Assembly: GCF_003340555.1 (NCBI RefSeq) | Contig: NZ_QPLJ01000010.1 | Location: forward strand, 1-64,000 | Source of the DNA: Jannaschia formosa | GTDB taxonomy: Bacteria; Pseudomonadota; Alphaproteobacteria; Rhodobacterales; Rhodobacteraceae | Reading direction: 5' to 3' | DNA: 64,000 bases | Part shown: positions 35,031-44,789 of the stretch, piece by piece | How positions within the stretch are numbered: position 1 is the stretch's first letter | Layout: the number at the start of each line of letters is the position of its first letter | Notes under the pieces: model-generated | What the model saw: the letters and a program-made list of their open reading frames with translations, nothing else | Database searches by the model: none | Told to the model about the DNA's origin: nothing | Program-made: the position numbers and the translations under genes

Positions 35031-36283
35031 ACCTCGGCCACGGCGCGGTCGTCGCCCATCATGATCGTCGGGAAGACCGCTTCCCAGATCGTTTCGGCGC
35101 GCGCCGCGCGCTGGGCGATGGCGGGCGTCGAGGCGAGGTCCAGCACCACCAGATCGGCGGCGGAGCCGATGGCGAGCGTCCCGACCTCCGCCTCCGCGTG
35201 CAGCGCACGGGCCGAGCCCTCGGTCGCCAGCCAGAGCAGCTGCGCGGGATGCAGCGCCGTGCCGCCGAGCTGCGCCACCTCGTAGGCGGCCGCCATCGTC
35301 CGCAGCATCGAGAAGGATGACCCCCCGCCCGTATCGGTCGCGAGCCCGACGCGGTGCGAGACGAACAGGCCGGGGTCGAACAGCCCCGACCCGATGAAGG
35401 TGTTCGAGGTCGGGCAGTGGACCAGCGCGGCCCCGGTCTCGGCCAGCCGCGCCCGCTCCCGCGGGGTCAGGTGGATCGCGTGGCCGTAGAGAGCGCGCGC
35501 GCCGAGCAGCCCATGCGCCTCGTAGGTGTCGAGATAGTCGCGCGCCTGGGGGTAGAGGCCCGCAACCCAGGCCAGCTCGTCCACCTGCTCCGACAGGTGG
35601 GTCTGCATCAGGCAATCCGGGTTCTCGGACCACAGCGCGCCCAGCGCCTCCAGCTGCTCTGGCGTGGAGGTGGGCGAGAACCGCGGCGTGATCACGTAGC
35701 GCGCCCGCCCCCGCCCATGCCACCGCGCCAGCAGCGCCGCGCTGTCGTCATGGGCCGAGACGGCCGTGTCGCGCAGGTCGTCGCGGGCGTTGCGGTCCAT
35801 GCAGGTCTTGCCCGCCCAGACCGCCATGCCCCGCGACTCGGCCGCGCCGAAGATCGCGTCGACGCTCGCGGGATGGATGGTGCAGTAGCTCGCGACCGAG
35901 GTCGTCCCGTTCGCCAGCACGAGGTCCAGCGTCCGCTCCGCGATACCGGCGGCATAGTCCGGGTCGGCGAAGCGCGCCTCCTCGGGGAAGGTGTAGCTGT
36001 TGAGCCAGTCGATCAGCCGCTTCCCCCAGGAGGCGATGATCGCCGTCTGCGGGTAGTGCATGTGCGCGTCCACGAAGCCCGGCAGGATCAGCTTGTCGCC
36101 GTGGTCGACCTCGGCCGCGCCCGGATGCGCGGCGCGGATCGCCTCGGCAGGTCCATGGCCCAGGATGCGGCCGTCCGCCACGGCGACGGCGCCGCGCGTC
36201 TCGTGGCGGGCGGCATCTTCGGGGGGCGTGGCGAAGGGATCGGCCGGGAAATCGAGCAGCTGGCCCAGGATGAGCGTGGTCAT
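34946..36283 (-). CDS. guaD: Guanine deaminase
   Basis: 445 residues, an amidohydrolase converting guanine to xanthine and ammonia in purine salvage or use as a nitrogen source. Zinc and substrate motifs: LPGFVDAHMHYPQT (HxH pair), ASWGKRLIDWLNSYTFPEE, TTSVASYCTIHPAS, QTHLSEQVDE (third metal His), YGHAIHL, and LATDTGGGSSFSM (metal Asp). This pattern is specific to GuaD within the superfamily. The C-terminus overlaps the convergent DoxX-like gene by 85 bp; a stop shortly after the PAT residues would have avoided this, so the extra tail is real or the neighbour is misjudged. It is divergent from mgtE. Confidence 0.95.
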   Translation of the reverse strand: MTTLILGQLLDFPADPFATPPEDAARHETRGAVAVADGRILGHGPAEAIRAAHPGAAEVDHGDKLILPGFVDAHMHYPQTAIIASWGKRLIDWLNSYTFPEEARFADPDYAAGIAERTLDLVLANGTTSVASYCTIHPASVDAIFGAAESRGMAVWAGKTCMDRNARDDLRDTAVSAHDDSAALLARWHGRGRARYVITPRFSPTSTPEQLEALGALWSENPDCLMQTHLSEQVDELAWVAGLYPQARDYLDTYEAHGLLGARALYGHAIHLTPRERARLAETGAALVHCPTSNTFIGSGLFDPGLFVSHRVGLATDTGGGSSFSMLRTMAAAYEVAQLGGTALHPAQLLWLATEGSARALHAEAEVGTLAIGSAADLVVLDLASTPAIAQRAARAETIWEAVFPTIMMGDDRAVAEVYLAGVASRPATWSRAPISATFLKKADA

Positions 36284-36462
36284 GTGGCGGGGCGGCCCGG
36301 CCGGCCGGCGATGGCCTCCGCCGGCATTCTGCTTTGCGAAAACATTGCGCTGCGTCCTGGCTCGACCCTGTCGCCGGACGCTTTAGCTGACCGATGAAAT
36401 CGCCGCTACCCCTCGTGCCGGGCATTCGCTAGTCCCGGCGCGAGCAGTGAGGGACGCCCGCC

Positions 36463-37854
36463 ATGACCGACGCCCAGACCGACCCGACCCCGCGCGAAGA
36501 GGACGAGGAAGTCGAACTCGACGAGGCACGGCTCTCCGCGATTCGGGACGCGATCTCCGAGCGCGACGGCACCGCGCTCGACGACCTGCTGGAGCCGCTG
36601 CACGGCGCCGACATCGCCGACGTGCTGGAGCAGATCGACGGACAGGAGCGGATGACGCTGATCTCGCTCTGGCACGGCCAGATCGACGGCGAGATCCTGT
36701 CCGAGCTGGACGAATCCCTGCGCCAGGAGGTGCTGCAGGCCCTGCCCGCCGAGGACGTGGCCGAGGCGGTGCGGGAGCTCGACACCGACGACGTGGTCGA
36801 CCTTGTCGAGAACCTGGAGGATGCCGACCAGGCCTCCGCCATCCTCGGCGCGCTGGAGGACAGCGACCGGGTCGCGGTGGAACGGGCGCTGACCTATCCG
36901 GAATATTCCGCCGGGCGCCTGATGCAGCGCGAGGTCGTGGTCGCGCCCTCGTTCTGGAACGTGGGCCAGACCATCGACTTCCTGCGAACCTCCGAGGACC
37001 TGCCGCAGCAATTCTATCACGTCGTGCTGGTCGATCCCCGGATGCGGCCAGTGGGCCACGTGACGCTTGGCAAGATCCTGTCCTCGCCCCGCGACACCGC
37101 GCTGAGCGAGATCGAGGAGGACAGCTTCCGCACCTTCGTGGTCACCGATTCCGAGACCGAGGTCGCCTATGCGTTCAACCAGTATCACCTGATTTCGGCC
37201 GCGGTGGTCGATGCGAACGACCGGCTGATGGGGATGATCACCATCGACGACGCGATCCGCATCCTCGACGAGGAGGCAGAGGAGGACATCCTGCGCCTCG
37301 CCGGCGTCGACCCGGAGGAGGCGATCTCGAACCGCACGCGTGACGTCGTGCGCCGCCGCTTCCCCTGGCTCGCCGTGAACCTCGTGACCGCGATCGTCGC
37401 CTCGCTCGTCATCGCGCAGTTCGACGCGGTCATCGAGCAGATCGTCGCGCTGGCCGTGCTGATGCCCATCGTGGCGTCGATGGGTGGCAACGCGGGAACC
37501 CAGTCGCTGACGGTCGCGGTCCGGGCGCTGGCGACCCGTGACCTGACCGGCGCGAATGTCTGGCGCGTCATCCGGCGCGAGATTATGGCCGGGGCGATCA
37601 ACGGCGCGGCCTTCGCAGTGCTAATGGGGGTGGTCGGTATCGTCTGGTTCGGGTCGCCGATGCTGGGCGTCGTGATCGCCTCGGCGATGGTGATCAACCT
37701 TTCGGTGGCGGGGCTCGCAGGCGTCGCCGTCCCGGTTGCCCTAGAGAAGCTCGGCTTCGACCCCGCGCTCGCCTCCGGCACATTCGTGACGACGGTGACG
37801 GACGTGGTCGGCTTCTTCGCCTTCCTCGGGCTCGCCACCATCTGGCTGCTCTGA
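36463..37854 (+). CDS. mgtE: Magnesium transporter MgtE
   Basis: 463 residues with the full MgtE layout: a cytosolic superhelical N-domain (about 30-135, acidic, L-E-P-L-H-G-A-D-I-A-D), two CBS domains (about 150-270, with GHVTLGKIL and MITIDDAIRILDEEAEEDIL), a plug helix with DPEEAISNRTRDVVRRRFPWL, and five membrane helices (about 300-463). The pore signature VASMGGNAGTQSLTVAVRAL is clear. The N and CBS domains sense cytosolic Mg2+ and close the channel when it is high. The 179-bp spacer shared with guaD shows no obvious Mg2+ riboswitch. Confidence 0.97.
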   Translation: MTDAQTDPTPREEDEEVELDEARLSAIRDAISERDGTALDDLLEPLHGADIADVLEQIDGQERMTLISLWHGQIDGEILSELDESLRQEVLQALPAEDVAEAVRELDTDDVVDLVENLEDADQASAILGALEDSDRVAVERALTYPEYSAGRLMQREVVVAPSFWNVGQTIDFLRTSEDLPQQFYHVVLVDPRMRPVGHVTLGKILSSPRDTALSEIEEDSFRTFVVTDSETEVAYAFNQYHLISAAVVDANDRLMGMITIDDAIRILDEEAEEDILRLAGVDPEEAISNRTRDVVRRRFPWLAVNLVTAIVASLVIAQFDAVIEQIVALAVLMPIVASMGGNAGTQSLTVAVRALATRDLTGANVWRVIRREIMAGAINGAAFAVLMGVVGIVWFGSPMLGVVIASAMVINLSVAGLAGVAVPVALEKLGFDPALASGTFVTTVTDVVGFFAFLGLATIWLL

Positions 37855-37913
37855 CGCGGGACCAGATCAGGCGTTCGGACGTTGGATCAGACAACCTCCA
37901 ACGGAGACTCGCC

Positions 37914-38099
37914 ATGAACCGCAAGACCGACCCCACCCGTGACGACCACCGCGCCCCCGGGCGCGAGGACAAGACCCCCAAGTCCCCCGCGGCCGCCGCG
38001 ATGGACGCGGCGACGACCGGCCTGAACATCGGCGCGCGTCACGCGCCCGAGCAGACCGAGGACCATGCGGACGAAAAGCCGAAACGCGAAAAGCGGTAG
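37914..38099 (+). CDS. Small charged protein, unknown function
   Basis: 61 residues: MNRKTDPTRDDHRAPGRED at the start, a short middle AAAAMDAATTGLNIGARHA that could form a helix, and a Lys/Glu/Arg-rich end. It is probably disordered. ACGGAGA lies before the ATG with good spacing. It follows mgtE by 59 bp and is convergent with recN (12 bp apart). Not assigned to any family. Confidence 0.6.
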   Translation: MNRKTDPTRDDHRAPGREDKTPKSPAAAAMDAATTGLNIGARHAPEQTEDHADEKPKREKR

Positions 38100-38111
38100 C
38101 CGGGTCCGGCC

Positions 38112-39764
38112 CTACGCCGCCGCGTCGAGCAGCGCCCGCGCGGCCCCCCGGGCCGCGTCGGTGACCGTATCGCCCGCCAGCATGCGGGCGATCTCGTCCA
38201 CCCGGTCGGCCTGCGCGACAGGGACGACGGTCGAGGTAGTCACCTCGCCCACGACCCGCTTCTCGACCCGCCAGTGCCGCGCGCCCAACGCCGCGACCTG
38301 AGGCGAATGGGTCACGACCAGCACCTGCCCGCCCTCGGCCAGCGCCTTCAGGCGACGCCCCACAGCGTCCGCCGTGGCCCCGCCGACCCCGCGGTCTATC
38401 TCGTCGAAGATCAGCGTCATGGAGCGGTCGCCCCCGGTCAGGCAGACCTTCAGCGCCAGCAGGAAGCGGCTGAGCTCCCCGCCGGAGGCGATCTTGTTGA
38501 GCGGCCCGGAAGGCGCGCCGGGATTGGTCGCGACCTCGAAGGCCGCCTCGTCGACGCCGAGCGGTCCGGGCGTGCCGGAGCCGAGCAACGTCGTGAAGGT
38601 CGCGCGGTCCATCTTCAGCGGCGCCAGTTCGGCGGCCATCGCCCGATCCAGCCGTTCCGCCGCCTCCTGCCGCAGCGCGGTGAGCGCGGCGGCGGCGGCG
38701 TCGAACTCGGCACGGGTGCTTTCGACGGCGGCACGGAGGGTGCCCAACTCCCCGCCCGAGGCATCGAGCAGGTCGAGCCGCGCGCGCAGGTCGGCGGCGA
38801 AGGCGGGCAGGTCGTCGGGCGCGACCCCGTGCTTGCGCGCGGCGGCGCGGATCGCGAAGAGCCGCTCCTCGGTTTCCTCCAGTTCGCGCGGGTCGAAGGA
38901 GAGCCGGTCGAGACAGGCCTCGACCCCGGCCTGCGCCTCGGTCAGCTCGATCATGGCGCGCCCCAGCGCGTCGAGCGCCGCGCCAAGCGCGTCGCCCGCC
39001 GCCTCGGCGGCACCGTCCAGCCAGCGGGTCGCGTCCATCATCTGCCCCTCGGCGCCCTGTGGGCCGATCGCCTCGAAGGCGCGGGCGACGTCGCCCCGGA
39101 TCCGCTCGGCGTTCTGCATCAGGCGGCGCGCGGCATCGAGCTCCGCATCCTCGCCCGGCTGGGGGCCTAGCTTGTCGAGCTCGTCGGTGGCGTAGCGCAG
39201 GAAATCCTCCTCGGCGCGGGCCTCCTCGGCCCGGGCCTCGGCCGCCTTCAGTGCCTTCTGCGCGGCGGAGAAGGCCTTCCATGTCCGCCGCGTCTCGGAG
39301 GTGTCGGCGTCCGCAAAGGCGTCGAGCAGCGCAAGATGGCCGCGCACGTCCAGAAGCCCCCGGTCGTCATGCTGGCCGTGCAGCTCCAGCAGGCGATCCG
39401 ACAGCGCGCGCAGCACCTCGCCGGTCACGCGGGTGCCGTTGACCCAGGCGGTCTTGCGCCCGTCGCGGGTGTTGACGCGGCGCAGGATCACCTCGCCGTC
39501 CTCGGCCTCGATCTCGTACTCGGCCAGCACCGCACGCGCGGGATGCTCGGGCGGCAGGTCGAAGACGGCCGTGACCTCCCCCTGCTTCGCACCCTGCCGG
39601 ACCAGCTCCGCCCGGCCCCGCCAGCCGAGGACGAAGCCCAGCGAATCGAGCAGGATGGACTTGCCCGCCCCCGTCTCGCCGGTCAGCACGTTGAGCCCGC
39701 CGCCGAACTCCAGGGTCAGGCGGTCGATGATGAGCATGTCGCGGATGTCGAGCGTGCGGAGCAT
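38112..39764 (-). CDS. recN: DNA repair protein RecN
   Basis: 550 residues, an SMC-like ATPase acting in double-strand break repair. Walker A is GETGAGKSILLDSLGF (from residue 30); a long coiled-coil region spans about 150-370; the ABC signature is KIASGGELSRFLLALKVCL near 425; Walker B is MTLIFDEIDRGVGGATAD near 455; the H-loop is VLVVTHSPQVAAL. It is the last gene of the minus-strand dcw-lpxC-bamD run. The expected bamD-recN adjacency is broken by an RTX gene, so recN may depend on a promoter in the 73-bp gap at 39765-39837. Confidence 0.97.
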   Translation of the reverse strand: MLRTLDIRDMLIIDRLTLEFGGGLNVLTGETGAGKSILLDSLGFVLGWRGRAELVRQGAKQGEVTAVFDLPPEHPARAVLAEYEIEAEDGEVILRRVNTRDGRKTAWVNGTRVTGEVLRALSDRLLELHGQHDDRGLLDVRGHLALLDAFADADTSETRRTWKAFSAAQKALKAAEARAEEARAEEDFLRYATDELDKLGPQPGEDAELDAARRLMQNAERIRGDVARAFEAIGPQGAEGQMMDATRWLDGAAEAAGDALGAALDALGRAMIELTEAQAGVEACLDRLSFDPRELEETEERLFAIRAAARKHGVAPDDLPAFAADLRARLDLLDASGGELGTLRAAVESTRAEFDAAAAALTALRQEAAERLDRAMAAELAPLKMDRATFTTLLGSGTPGPLGVDEAAFEVATNPGAPSGPLNKIASGGELSRFLLALKVCLTGGDRSMTLIFDEIDRGVGGATADAVGRRLKALAEGGQVLVVTHSPQVAALGARHWRVEKRVVGEVTTSTVVPVAQADRVDEIARMLAGDTVTDAARGAARALLDAAA

Positions 39765-39837
39765 GAACGATCAGTTAATTCGGGGCGCCGCTCTTGACGA
39801 GAGGGATAGGCGGAGCGTCGCAACTTCCACGGGGCCG

Positions 39838-40875
39838 TCAGGCGAGGAACAGGTCGTCGTAGTCCAGCTTTGTGTTGGGCGCCAGGCGGGCGACGATCTC
39901 AAGTTGACCGTCATCGTCGTAATCGATGCGGATTTCGCCCGTCTCTCGCGTCCACTCGGCCTTGCCAGACGCGAGCCAGCCATCGACCTGCGCCCGCGTC
40001 ATTGGCCGGATGTCGTAGTCCTCCCGACCAACGCCCAGCATCTGATCGTTAAAGATCAGAACGTCCTCGTCATCGAAATCGGTGATGAAAGCCTTGTTGT
40101 GGTGGCTCGGTTCGGCCGTGATGCCGAAACGGTCGCGCCCACCACCGCCGGTCATGATGTCGGTTCCGCCCCAACCGACAATGAGGTTATTGCCTTCATT
40201 GCCGATCAGCTCTTGGCCGAGGTACTTGAAGCGAAGGGGGTCGATTGCCTTCTCCGCCATGACGAACAGGTTGCCCATGCCTTCCGCGGCGATGATCCGC
40301 TCTATGCCGATGAAGCCTTCGATCGGCATTCTGTCGTAGACGTAGACCGTATCGACACCGCCGGACCGCGCCCGAGCAAAATGCCCGCCATCCTCATCTA
40401 GTATTTGGTCGTTTCCGCGCGAAGGACTGAGTTCACGCGCTTCCATTGAGCTATCAAAAAGATGATAGACGTCATCGCCTGGCCCCCCACGCATGACTGC
40501 TCGCCCGTCGTACCGATCGTTCCCGAACAGTGTGTCATTTCCTTCCCCGCCATACAGGTCGGCCGTCCCATTATCTCCAGCACCTTCGCCCCGGGAACCG
40601 ATCAGGACATCGTTACCATCTTCGCCATAGAGGTCGTTGACAGACGGCCCAGCGACAAGGGTGTCGTTTCCATACCCCCCGTATATGATAGCCATTGCAG
40701 AACCAGATATGAGGACATCGTCGCCTCCTTTCCCATCCAAGAACTGGAAGCTAGCGAAGGTCTCTCCCGAAATGGACAGGCGGTCTGGCCCATCGGTCGC
40801 GTCCGCCCAATCGTCGGAGAACGGTGCAAAGTCAAAGGCAGCGCGGGGATCGGTGAAAGTCGTGTCTTCAGTCAT
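39838..40875 (-). CDS. RTX (hemolysin-type) calcium-binding repeat protein
   Basis: 345 residues. Several RTX nonapeptides (G-G-x-G-N/D-D-x-L/V-x) occur at about 48-125 and again near 230-250: DGKGGDDVLISG, YGGYGNDTLVAG, YGEDGNDVLIGS, YGGEGNDTLFGN, MRGGPGDDVYHL, MTGGGGRDRFGIT. Each turn binds Ca2+ in a parallel beta roll. Such proteins are normally secreted by type I systems using a C-terminal signal; the last residues (IVARLAPNTKLDYDDLFLA) end acidic-hydrophobic, compatible with that. No catalytic domain or N-terminal signal is seen. Base composition and codon use are clearly less GC-rich than the flanking genes, suggesting horizontal acquisition between bamD and recN. No T1SS genes are nearby. 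Confidence 0.88.
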   Translation of the reverse strand: MTEDTTFTDPRAAFDFAPFSDDWADATDGPDRLSISGETFASFQFLDGKGGDDVLISGSAMAIIYGGYGNDTLVAGPSVNDLYGEDGNDVLIGSRGEGAGDNGTADLYGGEGNDTLFGNDRYDGRAVMRGGPGDDVYHLFDSSMEARELSPSRGNDQILDEDGGHFARARSGGVDTVYVYDRMPIEGFIGIERIIAAEGMGNLFVMAEKAIDPLRFKYLGQELIGNEGNNLIVGWGGTDIMTGGGGRDRFGITAEPSHHNKAFITDFDDEDVLIFNDQMLGVGREDYDIRPMTRAQVDGWLASGKAEWTRETGEIRIDYDDDGQLEIVARLAPNTKLDYDDLFLA

Positions 40876-40948
40876 TTAGTGGGCTTTTCCAGCTGTTGCG
40901 AGTCCGGGAGTACTATCCGGAACAGCCGTAACACACCATAGAACAAGC

Positions 40949-41779
40949 CTACAGCCAGCGGCCCCGGATCGTCCGGTCGTAGACCGACCGGAGCCAGCCC
41001 GATCCTGCCGCCTCCGGCGCGAGGCCCCGGCCCGTCAGCTGGCGGAAGGCGTCGTCGTAGAAGGGCGAGGACTGGAAGTTGTAGCCCAGGATCGCGCCCG
41101 CGGTCTGCGCCTCTTCGGTCAGGCCGAGGGCGAGATAGGCCTCGACCAGCCGCATCAGCGCCTCGGGCGTGTGAGTCGTGGTCTGGAACTCCTCGACGAC
41201 GGCGCGGAAGCGGTTGATCGCGGCCGGGTAGTGGCCCCGCTTCAGGTAGTAGCGGCCGATCTCCATCTCCTTCGAGGCGAGATGGTCGAAGGCGAGGTCG
41301 AACTTGAGGATGCTGGAGCGGGCATACTCGCTCTCGGGATAGCGCTCGATCACGGTGCGCAGGGCCGAGAGCGCCTGGAAGGTCAGGCCCTGGTCGCGGC
41401 CGACCTGGTCGATCTGATCGTAATAGCTGAGCGCCAGAAGGTACTGCGCATAGGCCGCGTCCTCGTCGGCGGGATAGAAGTCGATGAAACGCTGCGCGGC
41501 AGCGCGCGCGTTCTCGTAGTCGCGATCCGAATGATAGGCGAAGGCCTGCATGATCAGCCCGCGCCGGGCCCATTCGGAGAAGGGATAGAGCCGCTCGATC
41601 TCGGCGAAGAGCTGGGCCGCGTCTTCCGCGTCGCCCTCGTTCAGTTCCCGCTCGGCCTGCTGGAAGATGACCTCGGGCGCGGTGTCCTCGATTGCCGGGC
41701 CCTCGTCGCTGCCACAGGCGGCGAGCAGAAGCGCGCCGCAGAGCGCGATCACCGGCCTGCCCGTCCGACATGTCGTCAT
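40949..41779 (-). CDS. bamD: Outer membrane protein assembly lipoprotein BamD
   Basis: 276 residues. A lipoprotein signal ends in the lipobox LLLAAC (Cys22). The mature part consists of tetratricopeptide-like repeats (APEVIFQQAERELNEGDAEDAAQLF, RLYPFSEWARRGLIMQAFAYH, DFYPADEDAAYAQYLLALSYYDQI). BamD is the essential scaffold of the BAM complex that inserts beta-barrel proteins. The frame extends upstream to 41866, but ATG 41779 gives a proper lipoprotein signal. It follows lpxC by 93 bp. In most relatives recN is next; here an RTX gene intervenes. Confidence 0.95.
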   Translation of the reverse strand: MTTCRTGRPVIALCGALLLAACGSDEGPAIEDTAPEVIFQQAERELNEGDAEDAAQLFAEIERLYPFSEWARRGLIMQAFAYHSDRDYENARAAAQRFIDFYPADEDAAYAQYLLALSYYDQIDQVGRDQGLTFQALSALRTVIERYPESEYARSSILKFDLAFDHLASKEMEIGRYYLKRGHYPAAINRFRAVVEEFQTTTHTPEALMRLVEAYLALGLTEEAQTAGAILGYNFQSSPFYDDAFRQLTGRGLAPEAAGSGWLRSVYDRTIRGRWL

Positions 41780-41872
41780 GGTCGCGTCTCCCGCCCGATC
41801 TGCCCGTTCGGGCTTGCCGAGGGTATAAGCGGGACGGGCGGGGGTGTGAAGCATGGCAAACCGCACCGACGG

Positions 41873-42787
41873 TCAGAGATGCGAGAAGACATCCTTCTCG
41901 AGTCCGGCGCCCGGCAGCACGTCGCATTCGCCTTCGGTCAGGGTGCGGATGCGGTAGGCCAGCGGGTCCGAGAGCAGCGCGTGCAGAAGCCGGTTGGTCA
42001 TCTCATGCCCCGCGCGGATACCGGTATAGCGGCCGAGGATGGGCGCACCGGCCAGCGCCAGGTCGCCCAGCGCGTCCAGCATCTTGTGGCGCACCGCCTC
42101 GTCCCGGTGGCGCAGGCCGCCCGGGTTGACCACGCGGTCGCCGTCGATGACGACGGCATTGTCGAGCGAGCCGCCCAGCGCCTTGCCCGCCGCGTGCATC
42201 GCGACGACGTCCTGCTGACGGCAGAAGGTCCGGCTGTCGCAAAGCTCGCGCACGAAGGTGCCGTTCGACAGGCGCAGCACCTTGTGCTGGCTGCCGATGG
42301 CGGCGTCGGCGAACTCGATGCGGAAGTCGATCTCCAGCTCTCCGGCAGGCTCCAGCACGGCGGTGCGGTCGCCGTCGGTGACGGCGACGCGGCGCAGCAC
42401 CTCGATGGCGTGGACCGGAACCGACTGGCGGCGGATGCCGGCCTTGAGGATCGCGCGCACGAAATCGGCGGCCGAGCCGTCGAGGATCGGCACCTCCGGC
42501 CCGTCGATCTCGACGATGGCGTTCAGAACGCCGCAGCCCGACAGCGCGGCCATGACATGCTCCACGGTCGAGACGGAAACGCCCGCCTCGTTCACGAGCA
42601 GGGTGCAGAGCGGCGAGGTCCGGACGGCGTTGTGGCGCGCCGGGATCATGTTGTCGCCCTCGACATCGGTGCGGCGGAACCAGATGCCGTGATGGGCGCT
42701 GGCGGGCTGGATCGCGATGCGGGCCGGCTGGCCGGAATGGAGACCCACGCCGCTGAGCCGGATCACGGATTTGACGGTAGTTTGCAT
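41873..42787 (-). CDS. lpxC: UDP-3-O-acyl-N-acetylglucosamine deacetylase
   Basis: 304 residues. A zinc enzyme performing the committed step of lipid A synthesis. Visible: QTTVKSVIRLSGVGLHSGQ at the start, the first zinc His in VSVSTVEHVMAALSG near 75, EIDGPEVPILDGSA near 95-110, and the second His/Asp set in RHKMLDALGDLALAG near 230-245. The C-terminus is short relative to E. coli. It lies 403 bp downstream of ftsZ, its usual place at the end of the dcw cluster. Confidence 0.97.
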   Translation of the reverse strand: MQTTVKSVIRLSGVGLHSGQPARIAIQPASAHHGIWFRRTDVEGDNMIPARHNAVRTSPLCTLLVNEAGVSVSTVEHVMAALSGCGVLNAIVEIDGPEVPILDGSAADFVRAILKAGIRRQSVPVHAIEVLRRVAVTDGDRTAVLEPAGELEIDFRIEFADAAIGSQHKVLRLSNGTFVRELCDSRTFCRQQDVVAMHAAGKALGGSLDNAVVIDGDRVVNPGGLRHRDEAVRHKMLDALGDLALAGAPILGRYTGIRAGHEMTNRLLHALLSDPLAYRIRTLTEGECDVLPGAGLEKDVFSHL

Positions 42788-43190
42788 CTGCGTCGTCCTC
42801 GCCGTTTCTCACGAGAAGGTCGTGACGCCTTCCCTGCGAAGATCAGCTACGAACGGACGGGGTTCGACACAATTCAACCGTGGTTACGGCTTGAAACCTG
42901 CTCCCGAGGCGCTTGGCGGAAAAGCGCCGATGCGGAAAAGGCCAAGGGATTACGTCGCGATATCAGCACCAAATCCCGACACGCGGACGTGAAGATCGCA
43001 GGGGTGGCCATACAGGTGTGAACGACGGATCGCGGGAATCGCAGGCTCCGGGCCTTCGAAACGTTGGTGGCGGGGCGGAGGCGGCAGCGTCCGACCCGGC
43101 GGACGCCGGGCCGCCTCCCCAGTCACCACGAAATACGGCGGCCCCGAAGGGGGCCGCCGCGGTCGGCTTGGGTTGCAGGTCTGCGTCCGG
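42788..43190. other. Intergenic region between ftsZ and lpxC
   Basis: It contains the ftsZ terminator (43136-43159) and presumably the lpxC promoter nearer 42788. A small palindrome TTCTC-AC-GAGAA lies at 42806-42817, about 20 bases before lpxC. Open frames across it are GC-driven and show no homology; no gene is called. Confidence 0.5.
43136..43159 (-). terminator. Terminator of ftsZ
   Basis: CGGCGGCCCC (43136-43145) pairs perfectly with GGGGCCGCCG (43150-43159) around GAAG. On the minus strand TATTTCGT follows. It begins 31 bases past the ftsZ stop. Confidence 0.7.
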
Positions 43191-44789
43191 TCAGTTGGCC
43201 TGACGGCGCAGGAAGGCCGGGATCTCGATCCGCTCCTCCTCGGGCTCGGCGGCGGCGGCCGGGCGCTTCGGGGCGTGCTGCTCGGCCGGGGCTGCCGCGT
43301 CGCCATGGCCTGTCATCCGGTTGATGAGCGAGCCGATGCCGAAGCGCTGGCCGTGATCGCCGACCGGGGTCGAGGCGCGCGGCGCGGGCTTGGCCGGGGC
43401 ATGGCCGTCGCGCTCACCGCGCAGGACGGCGGCGCGCAGCCGGTCCATCGTCTCGGGCGAGGGTGCGCCCGGACGGGGGGCGGTGAAGCTGGCCGCCGGC
43501 TCCGCCGCCTGATGGCGCGGGGCGGGCGGCGCCGGGCGGAAGGCGGGCGCCTCGACCGGCTGGGGTTGCGGCTGAGCCGTCTGGGGGGCGCGGCGGTGGC
43601 TGAAGAAGTCCTCGACCTCGACCTCCTGCTCCTCGGCCTCGACTGCGTCGAAGAAGTTGCGCTCGGCCGGCTCCTCCCGCTGTTCGCGGGCGGCGATGGG
43701 GGCCGGCTCGGGCTGGGGCTCCGGCTTCAGGGTCGCGGCGGCGGCCGCCTGGGTCTCGACCGGGGCAGCCGGCTCGGACAGGCGGCGGCGCGGGACCGGC
43801 GTCTCCTTGCTGGCGACGGCGTCGATGCCGGTGGCCACGACCGAGACGCGCATCATCCCTTCCATGTCCGGATCGAGCGTGGAGCCGACGATGATGTTGG
43901 CGTCCTCGTCCACTTCCTGGCGGATGCGGTTCGCGGCCTCGTCCATCTCGAAGAGGGTCAGGTCGTAGCCGCCCGTGATGTTGATGAGCACGCCCTTCGC
44001 GCCCTTCAGCGACAGCTCGTCCAGAAGCGGGTTGGCGATGGCCTTCTCGGCGGCCTCGACGGCGCGGTCCTCGCCCTCGGCCTCGCCGGTGCCCATCATC
44101 GCCTTGCCCATCTCGTCCATGACCGAGCGGACGTCGGCAAAGTCGAGGTTGATCATGCCGGGCCGGACCATCAGGTCGGTCACGCCCTTCACGCCCTGAT
44201 AGAGCACGTCGTCGGCGAGGCTGAAGGCCTCGGTGAAGGTGGTCCGCTCGGTGGCGAGGCGGAACAGGTTCTGGTTCGGGATGATGATGAGCGTGTCGAC
44301 GACCTTCTGGAGCGCCTCGACGCCCTCCTCGGCCTGGCGCATGCGCTTGGCGCCCTCGAACTGGAACGGCTTGGTGACGACGCCGACGGTCAGGATGCCC
44401 AACTCGCGGGCGGCCTGCGCGATGATCGGCGCGGCGCCGGTGCCGGTGCCGCCGCCCATGCCGGCGGTGATGAAGCACATGTGGGCGCCGGCCAGACGGT
44501 CGACGATCTCCTCGATAGTCTCCTCGGCGGCGGAGGCGCCGACCTGCGGCCGGGCCCCGGCGCCCAGACCTTCCGTCACGCGGACGCCGAGCTGGATGCG
44601 GGCCTGCGCGTGGTTCTGCGCCAGCGCCTGAGCGTCGGTATTGGCGACGACGAACTCGACCCCCTCCAGGTCCTTCTGGATCATGTTGTTGACGGCGTTT
44701 CCGCCGGCCCCGCCGACCCCGAACACGGTGATCCGCGGACGCAGGTCGAGCTCGGCGGTCCCGCCGGGCATGGAGAGATTCAATGTCAT
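43191..44789 (-). CDS. ftsZ: Cell division protein FtsZ
   Basis: 532 residues, long because of an extended C-terminal linker. The tubulin-like GTPase core spans about 15-330, with the signature GGGTGTG at 112-118 and the NTDAQAL block at 50-56. The linker (about 335-515) is rich in Ala, Pro, Glu and Arg and ends in the conserved peptide [14 protein letters not shown], which binds FtsA and other partners. FtsZ polymerises into the division ring. Long linkers are common in alphaproteobacteria. ATG 44789 is chosen over the upstream 44834. It lies 257 bp after ftsA, room for its own promoters. Confidence 0.98.
   Translation of the reverse strand: MTLNLSMPGGTAELDLRPRITVFGVGGAGGNAVNNMIQKDLEGVEFVVANTDAQALAQNHAQARIQLGVRVTEGLGAGARPQVGASAAEETIEEIVDRLAGAHMCFITAGMGGGTGTGAAPIIAQAARELGILTVGVVTKPFQFEGAKRMRQAEEGVEALQKVVDTLIIIPNQNLFRLATERTTFTEAFSLADDVLYQGVKGVTDLMVRPGMINLDFADVRSVMDEMGKAMMGTGEAEGEDRAVEAAEKAIANPLLDELSLKGAKGVLINITGGYDLTLFEMDEAANRIRQEVDEDANIIVGSTLDPDMEGMMRVSVVATGIDAVASKETPVPRRRLSEPAAPVETQAAAAATLKPEPQPEPAPIAAREQREEPAERNFFDAVEAEEQEVEVEDFFSHRRAPQTAQPQPQPVEAPAFRPAPPAPRHQAAEPAASFTAPRPGAPSPETMDRLRAAVLRGERDGHAPAKPAPRASTPVGDHGQRFGIGSLINRMTGHGDAAAPAEQHAPKRPAAAAEPEEERIEIPAFLRRQAN

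Noticed and set aside
36284-36462. Mg2+ riboswitch upstream of mgtE
   Set aside because: No M-box-like or ykoK-like conserved core or matching long-range helices were seen in the 179-bp spacer.
42788-43190. Small genes in the ftsZ-lpxC gap
   Set aside because: Frames on both strands lack ribosome sites and family features; the gap is explained by the ftsZ terminator and lpxC promoter.
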